Assembly: GCA_023666975.1 (NCBI GenBank)
Contig: JAMPAW010000038.1
Location: 1-24,767, forward strand
Direction: 5' to 3'
Length of the DNA stretch: 24,767 nt
Source of the DNA: Clostridium sp.
GTDB lineage: Bacteria; Bacillota_A; Clostridia; Lachnospirales; Lachnospiraceae
Shown here: piece after piece, positions 15,036-23,517 of the stretch
Numbering within the stretch: position 1 is the stretch's first letter
Layout: each line of letters starts with the position of its first letter
The notes under the pieces: generated by a model
The model's database searches: none
What the model saw: only the letters and a program-made list of their open reading frames with translations
What the model was told of the DNA's origin: nothing
Made by a program: the position numbers and the translations under genes

Positions 15036-15224
15036 CTACCGGTTCCGATAATCAGTATTAAACAGCTCGCTGTAATGTTCTTTGCCATCATCACCGACTA
15101 ATTGCTGGTATAAAGCAAAGTAAATCTCATGGGAAGTAATCGTGCTTTTGTCGTCTTTCGCAACATTAATTTTATGTATGGCCTTTTCAAATGGTGCAAC
15201 GAGCTTAGCGAATTTCGCAATTAC
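15036..15224 (-). pseudogene. C-terminal fragment of an unrecognised protein
   Basis: On the minus strand 62 sense codons run without interruption to a TAG stop, with no start codon or ribosome site. The product contains KLVAPFEKAIHKINVAKDDK, then TSHEIYFALYQQLVGDDG and HYSELFNTDYRNR, which looks like real protein: amphipathic and not repetitive. Just upstream the frame meets a stop inside a MITE-type end (15212-15228). I infer that a gene lost its 5' part at this junction. I do not recognise the family. It lies about 120 bp upstream of the GmrSD-type gene and may once have shared an operon with it. Confidence 0.5.
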
Positions 15225-15228
15225 CTAT
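15212..15228. repeat. Solo end of the MITE family
   Basis: ATTTCGCAATTACCTAT matches the right end of the 6225-6432 element at 16 of 17 bases and is followed by ccat, as there. Cgagcttagc (15200-15209) also occurs inside the full element, suggesting an internally deleted copy. No opposite end is found to the left. Confidence 0.65.
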
Positions 15229-15340
15229 CCATATAAATTTCTTATCAGAAGTTTCTATACAAAAAATCAGATACAAAATAAGTACCCTAAATTTTCATTC
15301 CTATAATATTGTCTATATTATCAAATTCTATATGTTCATA

Positions 15341-17506
15341 TTATTCATCTAAATACAAGTTTATCTTCCGGCATGCCTCCTCTGCCGCATCCTTCTCACT
15401 TATTTTCCCTTGTGCTACATTTGGCATTTCCCCCATAATAATCCGAAAAATCTGTTGGTCAGCCTCACCGATAAAACTTGATGTTTCTAAATTACTTATC
15501 CAGTCCTGCATTTCCTGGTTTGTTAATTTTTCAAATGGTAATTCAATTGCAGAAAAATCTACCGTCTCTACTTGTAATGTTTCCGAATCCATATCCGCAA
15601 GCTTCTCTTGCATTGCCGTCTTATTCATATATAAACCTGCATAATCGATTTCTTTTTGAACATCATAGGATAAGGCAAAGGACACAAAATCTTCTGCTGT
15701 TTCCCTACTGGAATTCTTACTGCAAATCCCCAGAGAGAGTCTTGGTACACACAATATACTCCCGTCCTTTTCCAATACTTTGTTTTCCATATTATTTTGT
15801 CTTATCGCAAGCATTTTCTCAAAATCAACTATATGGAATATATAATCCAATGCCATCTGAACCTCACCTGTCATAACGAGATCAAAATTGTTATACCCCG
15901 ACGGAGTAAGGGAAATGTTATCAAATCCCTTTCCTTCCTCCTCGACCTCTTTCATATCTTCCAATTCATATATTTTGTGTACCACAGAATAAAATTCCTC
16001 TATTCTGGCGGAATCTGTCACTTTACCCTCACTTAACATATCCGTGACGTACAAACGATATAAAATGGATACAACCTGGTCATAGCTCCATGTTTCATAA
16101 ACCGGTATATCCTCATTTTTCATACATGCTTCAACATATGTCAGAAAATCCTCAAGGGTATTCAATTCTCCAATCTGATTAAGGGAGGACATCGTAATCA
16201 TCGTGAAAAATAAGGGAACCCCATATTGTTTATCCTCTGTACAGTATGCACTGGTTATATTTGAAAATACATCATTTTCCTTTACCTGTTTTAAGGCAAA
16301 CGTTGTCATATCAGACAACATTCCCTGCGCTGCATATTTCTCATATGGCAGTCCGTCTAAAACAAGAATATCCGGTCCCGAACCGCTGATCAGACTGCCG
16401 TTTAATCTTGTAATTGCATCCTGCCTCTGCACACCGTCATCTTCCATACCAACTTCCAATATAACATTGATCTTCGGATTCTTTTTCTGATATGCTTTTA
16501 CAATTTCTTGAAGCGACTGGTCATTTTCCAATGAATATATTTTTATTGTCTGCTCCCTGCTCTCCTTCTGCGTTAGAATAAATTGTGCCATGATGCTTTC
16601 CTCATCTTTTTGTGCCAGCATCATAACATTATCATCATCCAGCAGAACAAACTTCTGCAAAAAAACGTATTCTTCCGCAAGTGATGTTTTCGTCTTCTCT
16701 ATAATTGTCTGGATATTATCCTCTTCCAATTTTAAAATCCGCAAATCATCAGCAATATAAATAATAGGTGTTTCCCCTCTAAAGAAAATGGAAAAACCGA
16801 TACCATTTGTCATATTTATTTTACTGACTAAATCTTCAATATTTTGTATTGCAACATCTTCCAGTATTTCAACATTTCCATGAATGTCGCAACACTCGAT
16901 TCCCTTATCGGTTAAAATATAAGAACAATTATTTGTTATGTAGTAACCCAAAACTTTATCTTTTGACAGTTCCAATTCTGTCATTTCACCAGAAACCATA
17001 TTAACAAGATATACTTCTTCATTCCGTGTTAAACAAAAAATGATATCGTCACAAATATAACCAAATGAAATGGTTTCTAAATCTATTATTTTATCAACAA
17101 CATCGGATTTTACAGGAGAAATATGCCCTTCCATGTCAAAATAGTACATACAGACATCTTCTTCATATATGATTGCCAACAAGCCTTCCTTATTCTCGGT
17201 TAGATTGATTGTGATATTTTCCACCGTCTTATTATGTTCTAATATTTCATTAAAATCCAATGTTTTTTCCCATGTCTTGCCGTTATCGTCAGATTCCCAG
17301 ATTCCAGCCTCTGACAGTTCTTCATTTGCACCACCGATTTTCAATCTGCCTTCCTCTGTTTTTACAATATCCGATACATACGCAATGGAATCTGCTAAAG
17401 CTATTGGCACTTCCACATATTCCTTATCCTGCGGCATACTGCACGCACACAAGCCCAGCATAAGACAAAACAGCATGCAGACACTGATTATTCTTCTACC
17501 ATTCAT
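15341..17506 (-). CDS. Lipoprotein: propeller-like N-terminus fused to an ABC solute-binding domain
   Basis: 721 residues. The signal peptide ends in LCAC at about residue 22, so it is lipid-anchored outside. Residues about 30-315 are beta-rich with propeller/BNR-like turns (GIWESDDNGKTWEKTL; VYLVNMVSGEMTELEL; IIYIADDLRILKL). From about 320 it is a family-1 extracellular solute-binding domain: TIKIYSLENDQSLQEIVKAYQ, GSGPDILVLDGLPYEKYAAQ, LYMNKTAM near the end. Normal binding proteins are 420-550 residues, so the N-terminal 300 residues are extra. No permease or ATPase gene adjoins it, so it is an orphan, perhaps a sensor or using distant permeases. GGGAGGT precedes the ATG; a promoter lies at 17583-17610. 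Confidence 0.85.
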   Translation of the reverse strand: MNGRRIISVCMLFCLMLGLCACSMPQDKEYVEVPIALADSIAYVSDIVKTEEGRLKIGGANEELSEAGIWESDDNGKTWEKTLDFNEILEHNKTVENITINLTENKEGLLAIIYEEDVCMYYFDMEGHISPVKSDVVDKIIDLETISFGYICDDIIFCLTRNEEVYLVNMVSGEMTELELSKDKVLGYYITNNCSYILTDKGIECCDIHGNVEILEDVAIQNIEDLVSKINMTNGIGFSIFFRGETPIIYIADDLRILKLEEDNIQTIIEKTKTSLAEEYVFLQKFVLLDDDNVMMLAQKDEESIMAQFILTQKESREQTIKIYSLENDQSLQEIVKAYQKKNPKINVILEVGMEDDGVQRQDAITRLNGSLISGSGPDILVLDGLPYEKYAAQGMLSDMTTFALKQVKENDVFSNITSAYCTEDKQYGVPLFFTMITMSSLNQIGELNTLEDFLTYVEACMKNEDIPVYETWSYDQVVSILYRLYVTDMLSEGKVTDSARIEEFYSVVHKIYELEDMKEVEEEGKGFDNISLTPSGYNNFDLVMTGEVQMALDYIFHIVDFEKMLAIRQNNMENKVLEKDGSILCVPRLSLGICSKNSSRETAEDFVSFALSYDVQKEIDYAGLYMNKTAMQEKLADMDSETLQVETVDFSAIELPFEKLTNQEMQDWISNLETSSFIGEADQQIFRIIMGEMPNVAQGKISEKDAAEEACRKINLYLDE

Positions 17507-17582
17507 TTTTTCTTTACCTCCCGTATAAATAACTTACAGTCATGAGCAAAACTCAACTAAATAACCAGCTCCTAATAATATA

Positions 17583-17610
17583 ATTATACTTACATTTATT
17601 ATAACGACAA
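17583..17610 (-). promoter_or_regulatory. Promoter of the solute-binding lipoprotein
   Basis: TTGTCG (17605-17610), 16-bp spacer, TATAAT (17583-17588) on the minus strand. Leader of about 75 nt to the ATG at 17506. It overlaps the end of the doubtful small frame 17599-17880. Confidence 0.6.
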
Positions 17611-17880
17611 AGACCGGGAAATGTCTTCAAAAAATGAAATATTATTGGCATTAACTTTCCAGAAACCAAGGGCATTTATTAAAATCCTCACGATTTTTGC
17701 CGTCTGCACCTGATTGCCGGTTACTGCCAGCATACCCGCAGCAGTGCGTTTAATTTCTTCAGGATTTGACTTCTCTTTCAAAAATGATTTCCATATAGGC
17801 GATTGCAAAACTCGAAAAAGTGAATGTGCGTTTGTGAATATATGCAACTTTTCGACAGCATTTGGAACGCCAGTCATCAT
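17599..17880 (-). CDS. Doubtful 93-codon ORF spanning a MITE-type end
   Basis: The ATG overlaps the stop of the SH3-like gene (TGATG), which would allow coupling, but there is no ribosome site. The product contains FRVLQSPIWK, which is the translation of a degenerate MITE end, and continues as KRTAAGMLAVTGNQVQTAKI and ILINALGFWKVNANNISFF, which I do not recognise. Its stop lies within the promoter of the next gene. It could be the tail of an old gene joined to the SH3-like gene's end by the element, or not a gene at all. Confidence 0.25.
   Translation of the reverse strand: MMTGVPNAVEKLHIFTNAHSLFRVLQSPIWKSFLKEKSNPEEIKRTAAGMLAVTGNQVQTAKIVRILINALGFWKVNANNISFFEDISRSLSL
17795..17811. repeat. Degenerate solo end of the MITE family
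   Basis: ATAGGCGATTGCAAAAC matches ATAGGTAATTGCGAAAC at 14 of 17 positions and is followed, as in the full element, by CTC and then a tttgtgaatatatgcaa stretch similar to its inner repeat. The opposite end is missing; the SH3-like gene occupies the place where it would lie. Confidence 0.45.
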
Positions 17881-18758
17881 CAGCCAGCAAGCCGCTCAGC
17901 TACATTTTTAAAATAACCATGCGGTTTATTCGTTTTCTTATCCCATTTATAGACCTTACTGTAATCTCTGTCTATGCGTATCCAGCCTGTCTTCTTTTTG
18001 TATTTAAAGCCGGCATACATATATTTCGGAGTGAGGCTTATGTATTTTAGCGTAACCTTTTTTCCTTTCTTGAGCGTAAATGCTTTCTTCTTGCCGCCGG
18101 GAGCCTTATAAAAGGTAAGCTTCCTGTCCGTAGTAAACTTATTCTTTTTAAAAACGGAACTGGCAACTGCATTTTTGGTGGATTGCAGTACGGGAATGCC
18201 GTCCTGCCAGACATAGGTGTAATTCCATGATGTCCACCCAATTTCGCAGGGCTGGTAGAAATTTTTGACAATAAATCCGTTGCCTGTCGCCTCGGAAACC
18301 TGCCGGCAGGCCCTGGTGATTCCACTGTCAAGTTCCAGAAGCAGTGAACATGTATTGGATATGCTGTCATATCGGAAAAGCTGATTAAAGACAATGTAGT
18401 CGTTATCCGAACTGCACATAATCTGAATGCAGGCATTGCCGTCATCAGAATTTACGACATTTACCGTAGGGGCATAGCCGCACTTCTTTGATACGTCAAG
18501 CGCAAGGGCAACCTTCCCATTAACCATAAGGTAAATGTAGTCTGCGTAATCATTCTTTTCCGTGTAATAGACATCAAGCTTTTCCATGCTGCCGTCGCCG
18601 TCGATATCGCAGTCCTCCGATACACGGTAGGCGATTCCGGGACGTCCAAGGGAAAGGCTGGTGATCGAAGCCGCATCCGCTTTTAATGGCAGGATTACCC
18701 ATGTCAGGGCAAATAGTAAAGTACAGCGTAACAAGACAAGTTTATGGTTATCTTTCAT
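17880..18758 (-). CDS. Secreted SH3-like protein
   Basis: 292 residues from the chosen start. A signal peptide (MKDNHKLVLLRCTLLFALTW, then cleavage after ADA-type residues near 30) is followed by a beta-rich domain with a calcium-loop-like DCDIDGDGSMEKLDVYY and then a basic C-terminal SH3-type region of about 70 residues (KLTFYKAPGGKKKAFTLKKG, KYMYAGFKYKKKTGWIRIDR). SH3b domains often bind cell wall. The longest frame begins at 18812, but GGAGG stands before the ATG at 18758 and a hydrophobic signal follows directly, so I use that start. It is GC-richer than neighbours. Function beyond export and probable surface binding is unknown. Confidence 0.8.
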   Translation of the reverse strand: MKDNHKLVLLRCTLLFALTWVILPLKADAASITSLSLGRPGIAYRVSEDCDIDGDGSMEKLDVYYTEKNDYADYIYLMVNGKVALALDVSKKCGYAPTVNVVNSDDGNACIQIMCSSDNDYIVFNQLFRYDSISNTCSLLLELDSGITRACRQVSEATGNGFIVKNFYQPCEIGWTSWNYTYVWQDGIPVLQSTKNAVASSVFKKNKFTTDRKLTFYKAPGGKKKAFTLKKGKKVTLKYISLTPKYMYAGFKYKKKTGWIRIDRDYSKVYKWDKKTNKPHGYFKNVAERLAG

Positions 18759-18792
18759 TTTCTGATTCCTCCGTAAACATTTATTTTTTATC

Positions 18793-18822
18793 ATTATAAG
18801 ACGAAAACTCACTTTTTGTAAA
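18793..18822 (-). promoter_or_regulatory. Promoter of the SH3-like gene
   Basis: TTTACA (18817-18822), 18-bp spacer, TATAAT (18793-18798) on the minus strand, giving a leader of about 30 nt. It is divergent from the plus-strand promoter at 18868-18896, only about 45 bp away. Confidence 0.65.
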
Positions 18823-18867
18823 TATCCGAATGCGCATATTGTCAGTCAAACCGATTTATTCCTGCTT

Positions 18868-18896
18868 TTGCAATAAACAACAGGTTATGATAGAAT
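18868..18896 (+). promoter_or_regulatory. Promoter of the zinc-ribbon-like gene
   Basis: TTGCAA (18868-18873), 17-bp spacer, TAGAAT (18891-18896). Predicted start near 18903, leader about 32 nt. Confidence 0.6.
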
Positions 18897-18934
18897 AGAT
18901 TGTGATTCATGAAGAAAGGCAGGGTGTGTACATC

Positions 18935-19459
18935 ATGATGAAACCAAAACATCTTGAAAAGATTTATTATCCAACCGATGATAGCGGACTGACGGGGGAA
19001 ATCGTCTGCGCATGTGGGTGCAGTGCATTTAAAATCCGATGTTTCGGCGAGTTTTACCGTAAAAACCAAATGGCAATCTGCGAATATGAAAATAACAAGG
19101 GGAAATACGGACAGGCAGTACGGGCAGTCTGTGCAGATTGTGGGACAGACTACTTGTTATATGATTTTGCGCTTCACGGTTATGATGGCCTAATCTGCAA
19201 AGAAGGAATCGCTGTTCCCGATGAAATGCTTGTTGATTTCATCACAGAAACGGATACTTTATTTACTATAAAAATGTCGCTCGAATACGATGATGAAGAG
19301 CAATTTCTTGAGGAAATTGTGAACGACGAAAACCTGAAAAAAGATTTTAACTTTACCATGGCTGACCGGGCAAATATTTGGAGCTGGGTTGTTATCGAAC
19401 CAAAGGGCATTCAATCCGGAACAGCCTATAAAGATTTTGTAAATGAAGAATTAGCATAG
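18935..19459 (+). CDS. Hypothetical protein with zinc-ribbon-like cysteines
   Basis: 174 residues, soluble; the only confident plus-strand gene here. Near residues 25-29 it has CACGC and near 61-66 VCADCG, a CxCxC plus CxxC arrangement that would suit one zinc site. The C-terminal half is acidic (YDDEEQFLEEIVNDE) without a motif I know. I do not recognise the family. The frame is open from a GTG at 18902, but that lies at the predicted transcription start; ATG 18935 has AGGG about 10 bases upstream and is preferred. It is monocistronic and convergent with the DUF4143 gene. Confidence 0.7.
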   Translation: MMKPKHLEKIYYPTDDSGLTGEIVCACGCSAFKIRCFGEFYRKNQMAICEYENNKGKYGQAVRAVCADCGTDYLLYDFALHGYDGLICKEGIAVPDEMLVDFITETDTLFTIKMSLEYDDEEQFLEEIVNDENLKKDFNFTMADRANIWSWVVIEPKGIQSGTAYKDFVNEELA

Positions 19460-19497
19460 CCCCTACAAAGCATACCCTTACCGGACGGCAGCAAAAT

Positions 19498-19509
19498 GGC
19501 TTGCAAGCC
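19498..19509. terminator. Weak hairpin between convergent genes
   Basis: GGCTTGCAAGCC is a perfect 12-bp palindrome in the 101-bp gap between convergent genes. It is followed on the plus strand by gtaaaattt and on the minus strand by ATTTTG, so neither side has a good T-run. Confidence 0.3.
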
Positions 19510-19560
19510 GTAAAATTTGCGGATTTTCACTCTTGTTATCGCTTTATCGTATTTGCTTAA

Positions 19561-20862
19561 TCAGATAAGCAGGCTATTTGCATCAAGCAGAAATTCCTTC
19601 ACACCCATCAACAAATAACCATTTTCGTCATAACGAGGTTTCATGCTCTTTTCGACAATGATTATTTTCTTGAAGGAGTCCATTGTACGCTCAAAGGGCA
19701 TTGTTTCCTGCTCATACTTCTCCTGACCAGAAATAGCATACACCGACTGGATATAATATTTTTTACTTCCTAATGAAGCTATAAAATCAATTTCCCGCTG
19801 CACACGGATTTCTTTTCCGTCAGCATCCTTCTCCCTTGATTCAACAATTCCCACATCTACCTGATAGCCTCTGTACCTGAGTTCATTATAAATGATGTTC
19901 TCCATGATATGAGTTCCTTCAATCTGCCGAAAGGACAGCCTTGCATTACGAAGTCCCACATCTTCAAAATAAATTTTATAAGGAGTGCCAATATATTTTC
20001 TTCCTTTGACATTATATCTTTTCACACGGGTAAGCATAAATGCCTCTTCCGCATACCCAATATATCGATCCACCGTTGCATCACAAGTAGTCATTCCATG
20101 GACAGAATTCATGGTACCTGCAATTTTTCTTGGATTCGTAAGTGTGGAGATACCGGAGGCAATTACATCCATTACCACCCCAAACGCAGTCTCATCTTGC
20201 ACAGAATATCTGTTAATCATATCTCTCAGATACAGATTCTGCATTTGTGAGATCAGATAATTTGTCTTTTGTTCTTCCGTTGCCATAAGAGCCACTGCCG
20301 GAAGTCCACCATAAACCGAATAATCATCATATGCTTCACTCTTATCACCCTGCTTGAAAGCATAATATTCAGAGAAAGACAGTGGGAGTACATGAACCTC
20401 ATCACCTCTTCCCCTAAACTCGGTCAAAATGTCTTTCGATAAAAACTTAGAATTACTGCCTGTCACATAAACATCAAGGTTACTCTTTCGGAGAAATCCA
20501 TTCAGCACAGATTCAAAAGCACCAAGTTTTTGAACCTCATCAAGCAGCAGATAATACATTCCTTCTCCACTTATCTGCGGCATCAACCAATTGATAAATT
20601 TGGAAGGATCTACCTTACTGTCTCCCTTCTCATTATCAAGGATAATTGGATTCTCACCAATCTTCATTAAATCTTCAGCCGAATCAAATGCAAATTTAAT
20701 GATATGATCGGATGCAATGTTTTCAGCAGCCAAATGATGATAAAACAGTGTATTCAATAAATAGGATTTACCGCTTCTTCGGATTCCGGTAATTACCTTA
20801 ATAAATCCGTTGTGTTTCCGAACGATGAGCCGGTCAAGGTATACATCTCTTTTTATTTCCAT
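19561..20862 (-). CDS. AAA ATPase with DUF4143 domain
   Basis: 433 residues. The N-terminal AAA domain (AAA_14) has Walker A GIRRSGKS at 26-33, Walker B YYLLLDE at 103-109, VYVTGSNSKFLS near 128-140 and FRGRGDEVHVLPLSFSEYY after it. The C-terminal half is DUF4143, ending in a PDDEXK-like strand QREIDFIASLGSKKYYIQ. The family is very common in Lachnospiraceae and spirochaetes, often in many copies, with unknown function. The upper ATG at 20874 is itself part of the ribosome site (ATGGAGG), so the ATG at 20862 (MEIKRD) is the start. It is monocistronic and sits behind a promoter bracketed by two copies of a palindrome (20873-20986), implying dedicated control. Confidence 0.9.
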   Translation of the reverse strand: MEIKRDVYLDRLIVRKHNGFIKVITGIRRSGKSYLLNTLFYHHLAAENIASDHIIKFAFDSAEDLMKIGENPIILDNEKGDSKVDPSKFINWLMPQISGEGMYYLLLDEVQKLGAFESVLNGFLRKSNLDVYVTGSNSKFLSKDILTEFRGRGDEVHVLPLSFSEYYAFKQGDKSEAYDDYSVYGGLPAVALMATEEQKTNYLISQMQNLYLRDMINRYSVQDETAFGVVMDVIASGISTLTNPRKIAGTMNSVHGMTTCDATVDRYIGYAEEAFMLTRVKRYNVKGRKYIGTPYKIYFEDVGLRNARLSFRQIEGTHIMENIIYNELRYRGYQVDVGIVESREKDADGKEIRVQREIDFIASLGSKKYYIQSVYAISGQEKYEQETMPFERTMDSFKKIIIVEKSMKPRYDENGYLLMGVKEFLLDANSLLI

Positions 20863-20872
20863 AATGACCTCC

Positions 20873-20986
20873 ATCTAATATTTTTGCCGTTACTGGCACT
20901 TTTATAATATGTATTATACCCATCATGGAAAGTTTATGCAACCTTTTCATCTAATTTTTTTGCCTTAATCGGCATTTATATTAGAT
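20873..20986 (-). promoter_or_regulatory. Promoter with two TGCC-N6-GGCA operators before the DUF4143 gene
   Basis: The promoter is TTGCAT (20936-20941), 17-bp spacer, TATAAT (20913-20918) on the minus strand. Operator B (20949-20986), immediately upstream of the -35, has TGCC 20961-20964 and GGCA 20971-20974 inside outer arms ATCTAAT and ATTAGAT. Operator A (about 20873-20911), immediately downstream of the -10 and reaching the ribosome site, has TGCC 20885-20888 and GGCA 20895-20898 with the same ATCTAAT left arm. The two cores are 76 bp apart. In RNA, copy A could also fold next to the ribosome site. Confidence 0.7.
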
Positions 20987-21157
20987 AAATAGCTTTCAAC
21001 ATTTGATTGGATCAGCGGACTTACAATAATTTTTTCTCCATACTAATGTAAAATCATTGCCCTCCACAAATCATTTCTTTTGTTACTCAAAAGTCTTCTC
21101 CCCTTATTCTATAAACACGTTGATTTTCATTCAAGATAAATGGAAATATAATCATAT

Positions 21158-21625
21158 TTAGCCCACATTTGCATCTATCTTCTTCAAATTCATCGTTAAA
21201 AACCGACAATCACTTTGAGAATCCCGAAAACCCATATGGCGATATACCAGATATGCATCCTTATAACAAGCGGTACGGATAGAGACTTCTGTAATTCCCC
21301 TTCTGCATGCTTCATCACAAACATATTCAATCAATGCCCTGCCCATGCCTTTATTTTGACAATCTGGCAAAACAGCCAAAAGATCAATATATAATGAGCA
21401 ACCGCTAAACATATCAGGTATCTCATACACTAATACAGTGCCACAAACCGTATCGTCTTCTTCAACCACAAACGCATTGTTTTTATCAACAAAAAATGAC
21501 AAATACTCAACAAATCCTCTATAATAATATTGGACAAAACCTTCTCCATAGTCAAATGCCTTTTCATAAAGCCAACCGATTTTATCATAATCATCTTTTG
21601 TTGCCAATCTTATCAAATATTTCAT
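21158..21625 (-). CDS. GNAT N-acetyltransferase
   Basis: 155 residues, the size of a minimal GNAT enzyme. IRLATKDDYDKIGWLYEKAF opens the fold, and LLAVLPDCQNKGMGRALIEYV near 83-103 holds the Q-x-x-G-x-G acetyl-CoA loop; YKDAYLVYRHMGF is the usual end motif. The acceptor substrate is not readable. GAGGAG precedes the ATG. It starts 14 bp after the next GNAT gene's stop on the same strand, so they are co-transcribed. Confidence 0.88.
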   Translation of the reverse strand: MKYLIRLATKDDYDKIGWLYEKAFDYGEGFVQYYYRGFVEYLSFFVDKNNAFVVEEDDTVCGTVLVYEIPDMFSGCSLYIDLLAVLPDCQNKGMGRALIEYVCDEACRRGITEVSIRTACYKDAYLVYRHMGFRDSQSDCRFLTMNLKKIDANVG

Positions 21626-21639
21626 AATTTCTCCTCATT

Positions 21640-22485
21640 CTATAAATCCGTTGGTTTCCAATCAATACGAAACTCCAATACATGACCAATCAAATCAATC
21701 GGTTCAACCTCAAACTCATTAGCCAATGCCCTTAACTTATTATCAATTAAATTGCTGTTTTCTTCCTGAAACTTTTGCAGTTCTTCCCCATGAATAAACA
21801 TTTCACTGATGCCATTCGGCTTTGCGCCAAGTTTTTTCATCAGGTTTTGTGAAGCATAATTATCGGAATCTACCCTGCTCCGATATATGTTCCTTCCTGT
21901 TAAAGCGGTCAAGGCATTTAACATAGCAACAAGTGCATGATACCCATATCCCTGATGCCTGTATTTTCCCAGAAGTTCCATTGCCAATTCCCAATTTTCT
22001 GCTTTTAGATTTTTAATTCCACAATACCCCGCATACTCTCCAGTTACTTTATCGAAAATGGAGTAATTTGCTGTTGTATCTTCTAAAAAGGATTCCCATA
22101 AGTCCTTTTTAAAAGTATCTTCCTTGAAAGCTCTTTTCATGACCGAACATTCATAGGATACTTTCATATAATCAGAATAATCTTCATCTGATATTGCCTT
22201 TAATATAACTTTTTCATCTTCAGCAAGAATCATACCCTTTTGTGGCAAAATACTCTTATCAAAATCCATGTTATCCTTATTCCCTGTAGAGTCATCATAT
22301 TGAGATACTATATTATGGAGTTCATCTGATAACATATCTATAACAGCATCAGACTCTATCTGCAGTCCTTCTTCCTTAAGCGCAATGGCCTTTTCCAACT
22401 GTTTCAGCATATCCTGATACATTGCATTTGCTTTCAACTGACTGTTTGTATATTTTCTGGATGCTATACTATCTTCATTTTTCAT
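21640..22485 (-). CDS. RimL-type GNAT acetyltransferase with helical N-terminus
   Basis: 281 residues. The first 80 are helical and charged (MLKQLEKAIALKEEGLQIE), absent from ordinary GNATs. The catalytic domain, about 90-225, resembles ribosomal-protein-type acetyltransferases: VILKAISDEDYSDYMKVS, YSIFDKVTGEYAGYCGIKNL and the acetyl-CoA loop LLGKYRHQGYGYHALVAML, ending NYASQNLMKKLGA. A 55-residue tail follows. AGGAGA precedes the ATG. It is the first of a two-gene GNAT operon. Confidence 0.85.
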   Translation of the reverse strand: MKNEDSIASRKYTNSQLKANAMYQDMLKQLEKAIALKEEGLQIESDAVIDMLSDELHNIVSQYDDSTGNKDNMDFDKSILPQKGMILAEDEKVILKAISDEDYSDYMKVSYECSVMKRAFKEDTFKKDLWESFLEDTTANYSIFDKVTGEYAGYCGIKNLKAENWELAMELLGKYRHQGYGYHALVAMLNALTALTGRNIYRSRVDSDNYASQNLMKKLGAKPNGISEMFIHGEELQKFQEENSNLIDNKLRALANEFEVEPIDLIGHVLEFRIDWKPTDL

Positions 22486-22537
22486 AAGATTTCTCCTAAG
22501 TTACTTTTTATTGCCATTTCAAATATTTATGAGTGTT

Positions 22538-23251
22538 CTATATTTTCTGTGGTAATGTTAAATACTGACTATTTTTCCATAATAATTCCTTTTCATCTCT
22601 ATAGATAAGATACGCCTCTTCTTGCCTATATCGAACCAAGCCCATTATATCGCTATATTCAAATGTCACTTGAGTTTCTTTATGATACAACTCCTCTATG
22701 TCAAATATGTAATAACATTTCAGTACCTGCCCTATTCCCAATGAATCATTAAAAAGAATTTGCTTACCATCTATAAAGGCATTTAGTGATATCGCACTTC
22801 CTACTCCTACGTTCCTTAACTCAACTTCTATGATAAAGTATTTTGAAAATCCATATTCAATTTTTCTTGGCATCTCTCTCGTTTGCTTTATATTTCCTTG
22901 TTCATATAATACAAAGTAAACATTATTGCCATTTCTTAACTGCTCTTCATTTTCAACCATTTTTTCTCGCGACTGTAAACAAGGCATTATTGATAATTTT
23001 CTTTGTTCCTCTTGTTCTTTCTTATTCTTTTGCTCTTCCTTCTTTCGGCTATTCCAAGTATCACACAATACCATTAGCGTAGCAATTGCTCCAAATAGTC
23101 CACCGAAATAACTTCCAAAAAAAGACATCCATATGTCATTCCCAATATTACTATTTACTCTATTGCCTAGTATACAATAATCAAGAAATATAGGAACTAT
23201 TATCACTAATATTACTATAATGCAACTAATAACCATTATTTTCTTCTTCAC
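22538..23251 (-). CDS. Two-TM membrane protein with cytosolic beta domain
   Basis: 237 residues from a GTG start preceded by AGGAG. Two membrane helices (about 5-27 and 42-64, the second within FFGSYFGGLFGAIATLMVL), then a short charged coiled coil (RKKEEQKNKKEQEEQRK) and a beta-rich soluble domain (KYFIIEVELRNVGVGSAISL, VTFEYSDIMGLVRYRQEE). This layout is widespread in Firmicutes accessory regions as a hypothetical protein; function is unknown. It is separated from the GNAT genes by about 50 bp and from the edge gene by 266 bp, all on the same strand. Confidence 0.75.
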   Translation of the reverse strand: MKKKIMVISCIIVILVIIVPIFLDYCILGNRVNSNIGNDIWMSFFGSYFGGLFGAIATLMVLCDTWNSRKKEEQKNKKEQEEQRKLSIMPCLQSREKMVENEEQLRNGNNVYFVLYEQGNIKQTREMPRKIEYGFSKYFIIEVELRNVGVGSAISLNAFIDGKQILFNDSLGIGQVLKCYYIFDIEELYHKETQVTFEYSDIMGLVRYRQEEAYLIYRDEKELLWKNSQYLTLPQKI

Positions 23252-23517
23252 TTTAATCTCCTTTGCTATTTATGTTTTTTCTTTCCTTCAATTCATATAG
23301 ACCGGAATTAGCATCCCATTAAATCCTAATTTCTTAATTATTTACCAATAAATGAGTGTGCACTTTTCTGTAAATGCGACACAAAATGGCAATTCATAAA
23401 ACCATGATGATATTATCAAATCTCTTTTAATTGCAATAAAATATCTTCCCTAGCCATATCTCATACATTCAAACACATTTGTTTCATTTCTTATTTCTCT
23501 CTATACTGTAAACTATG

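Noticed and set aside
20999..21157. Gap between the DUF4143 promoter and the GNAT operon.
   Set aside because: No gene and no terminator with both a stem and T-run could be seen.
23252..23517. 266-bp gap before the edge gene's stop, searched for a small antitoxin gene or RNA.
   Set aside because: No frame with a ribosome site and no strong hairpin; only AT-rich sequence and weak promoter-like boxes.
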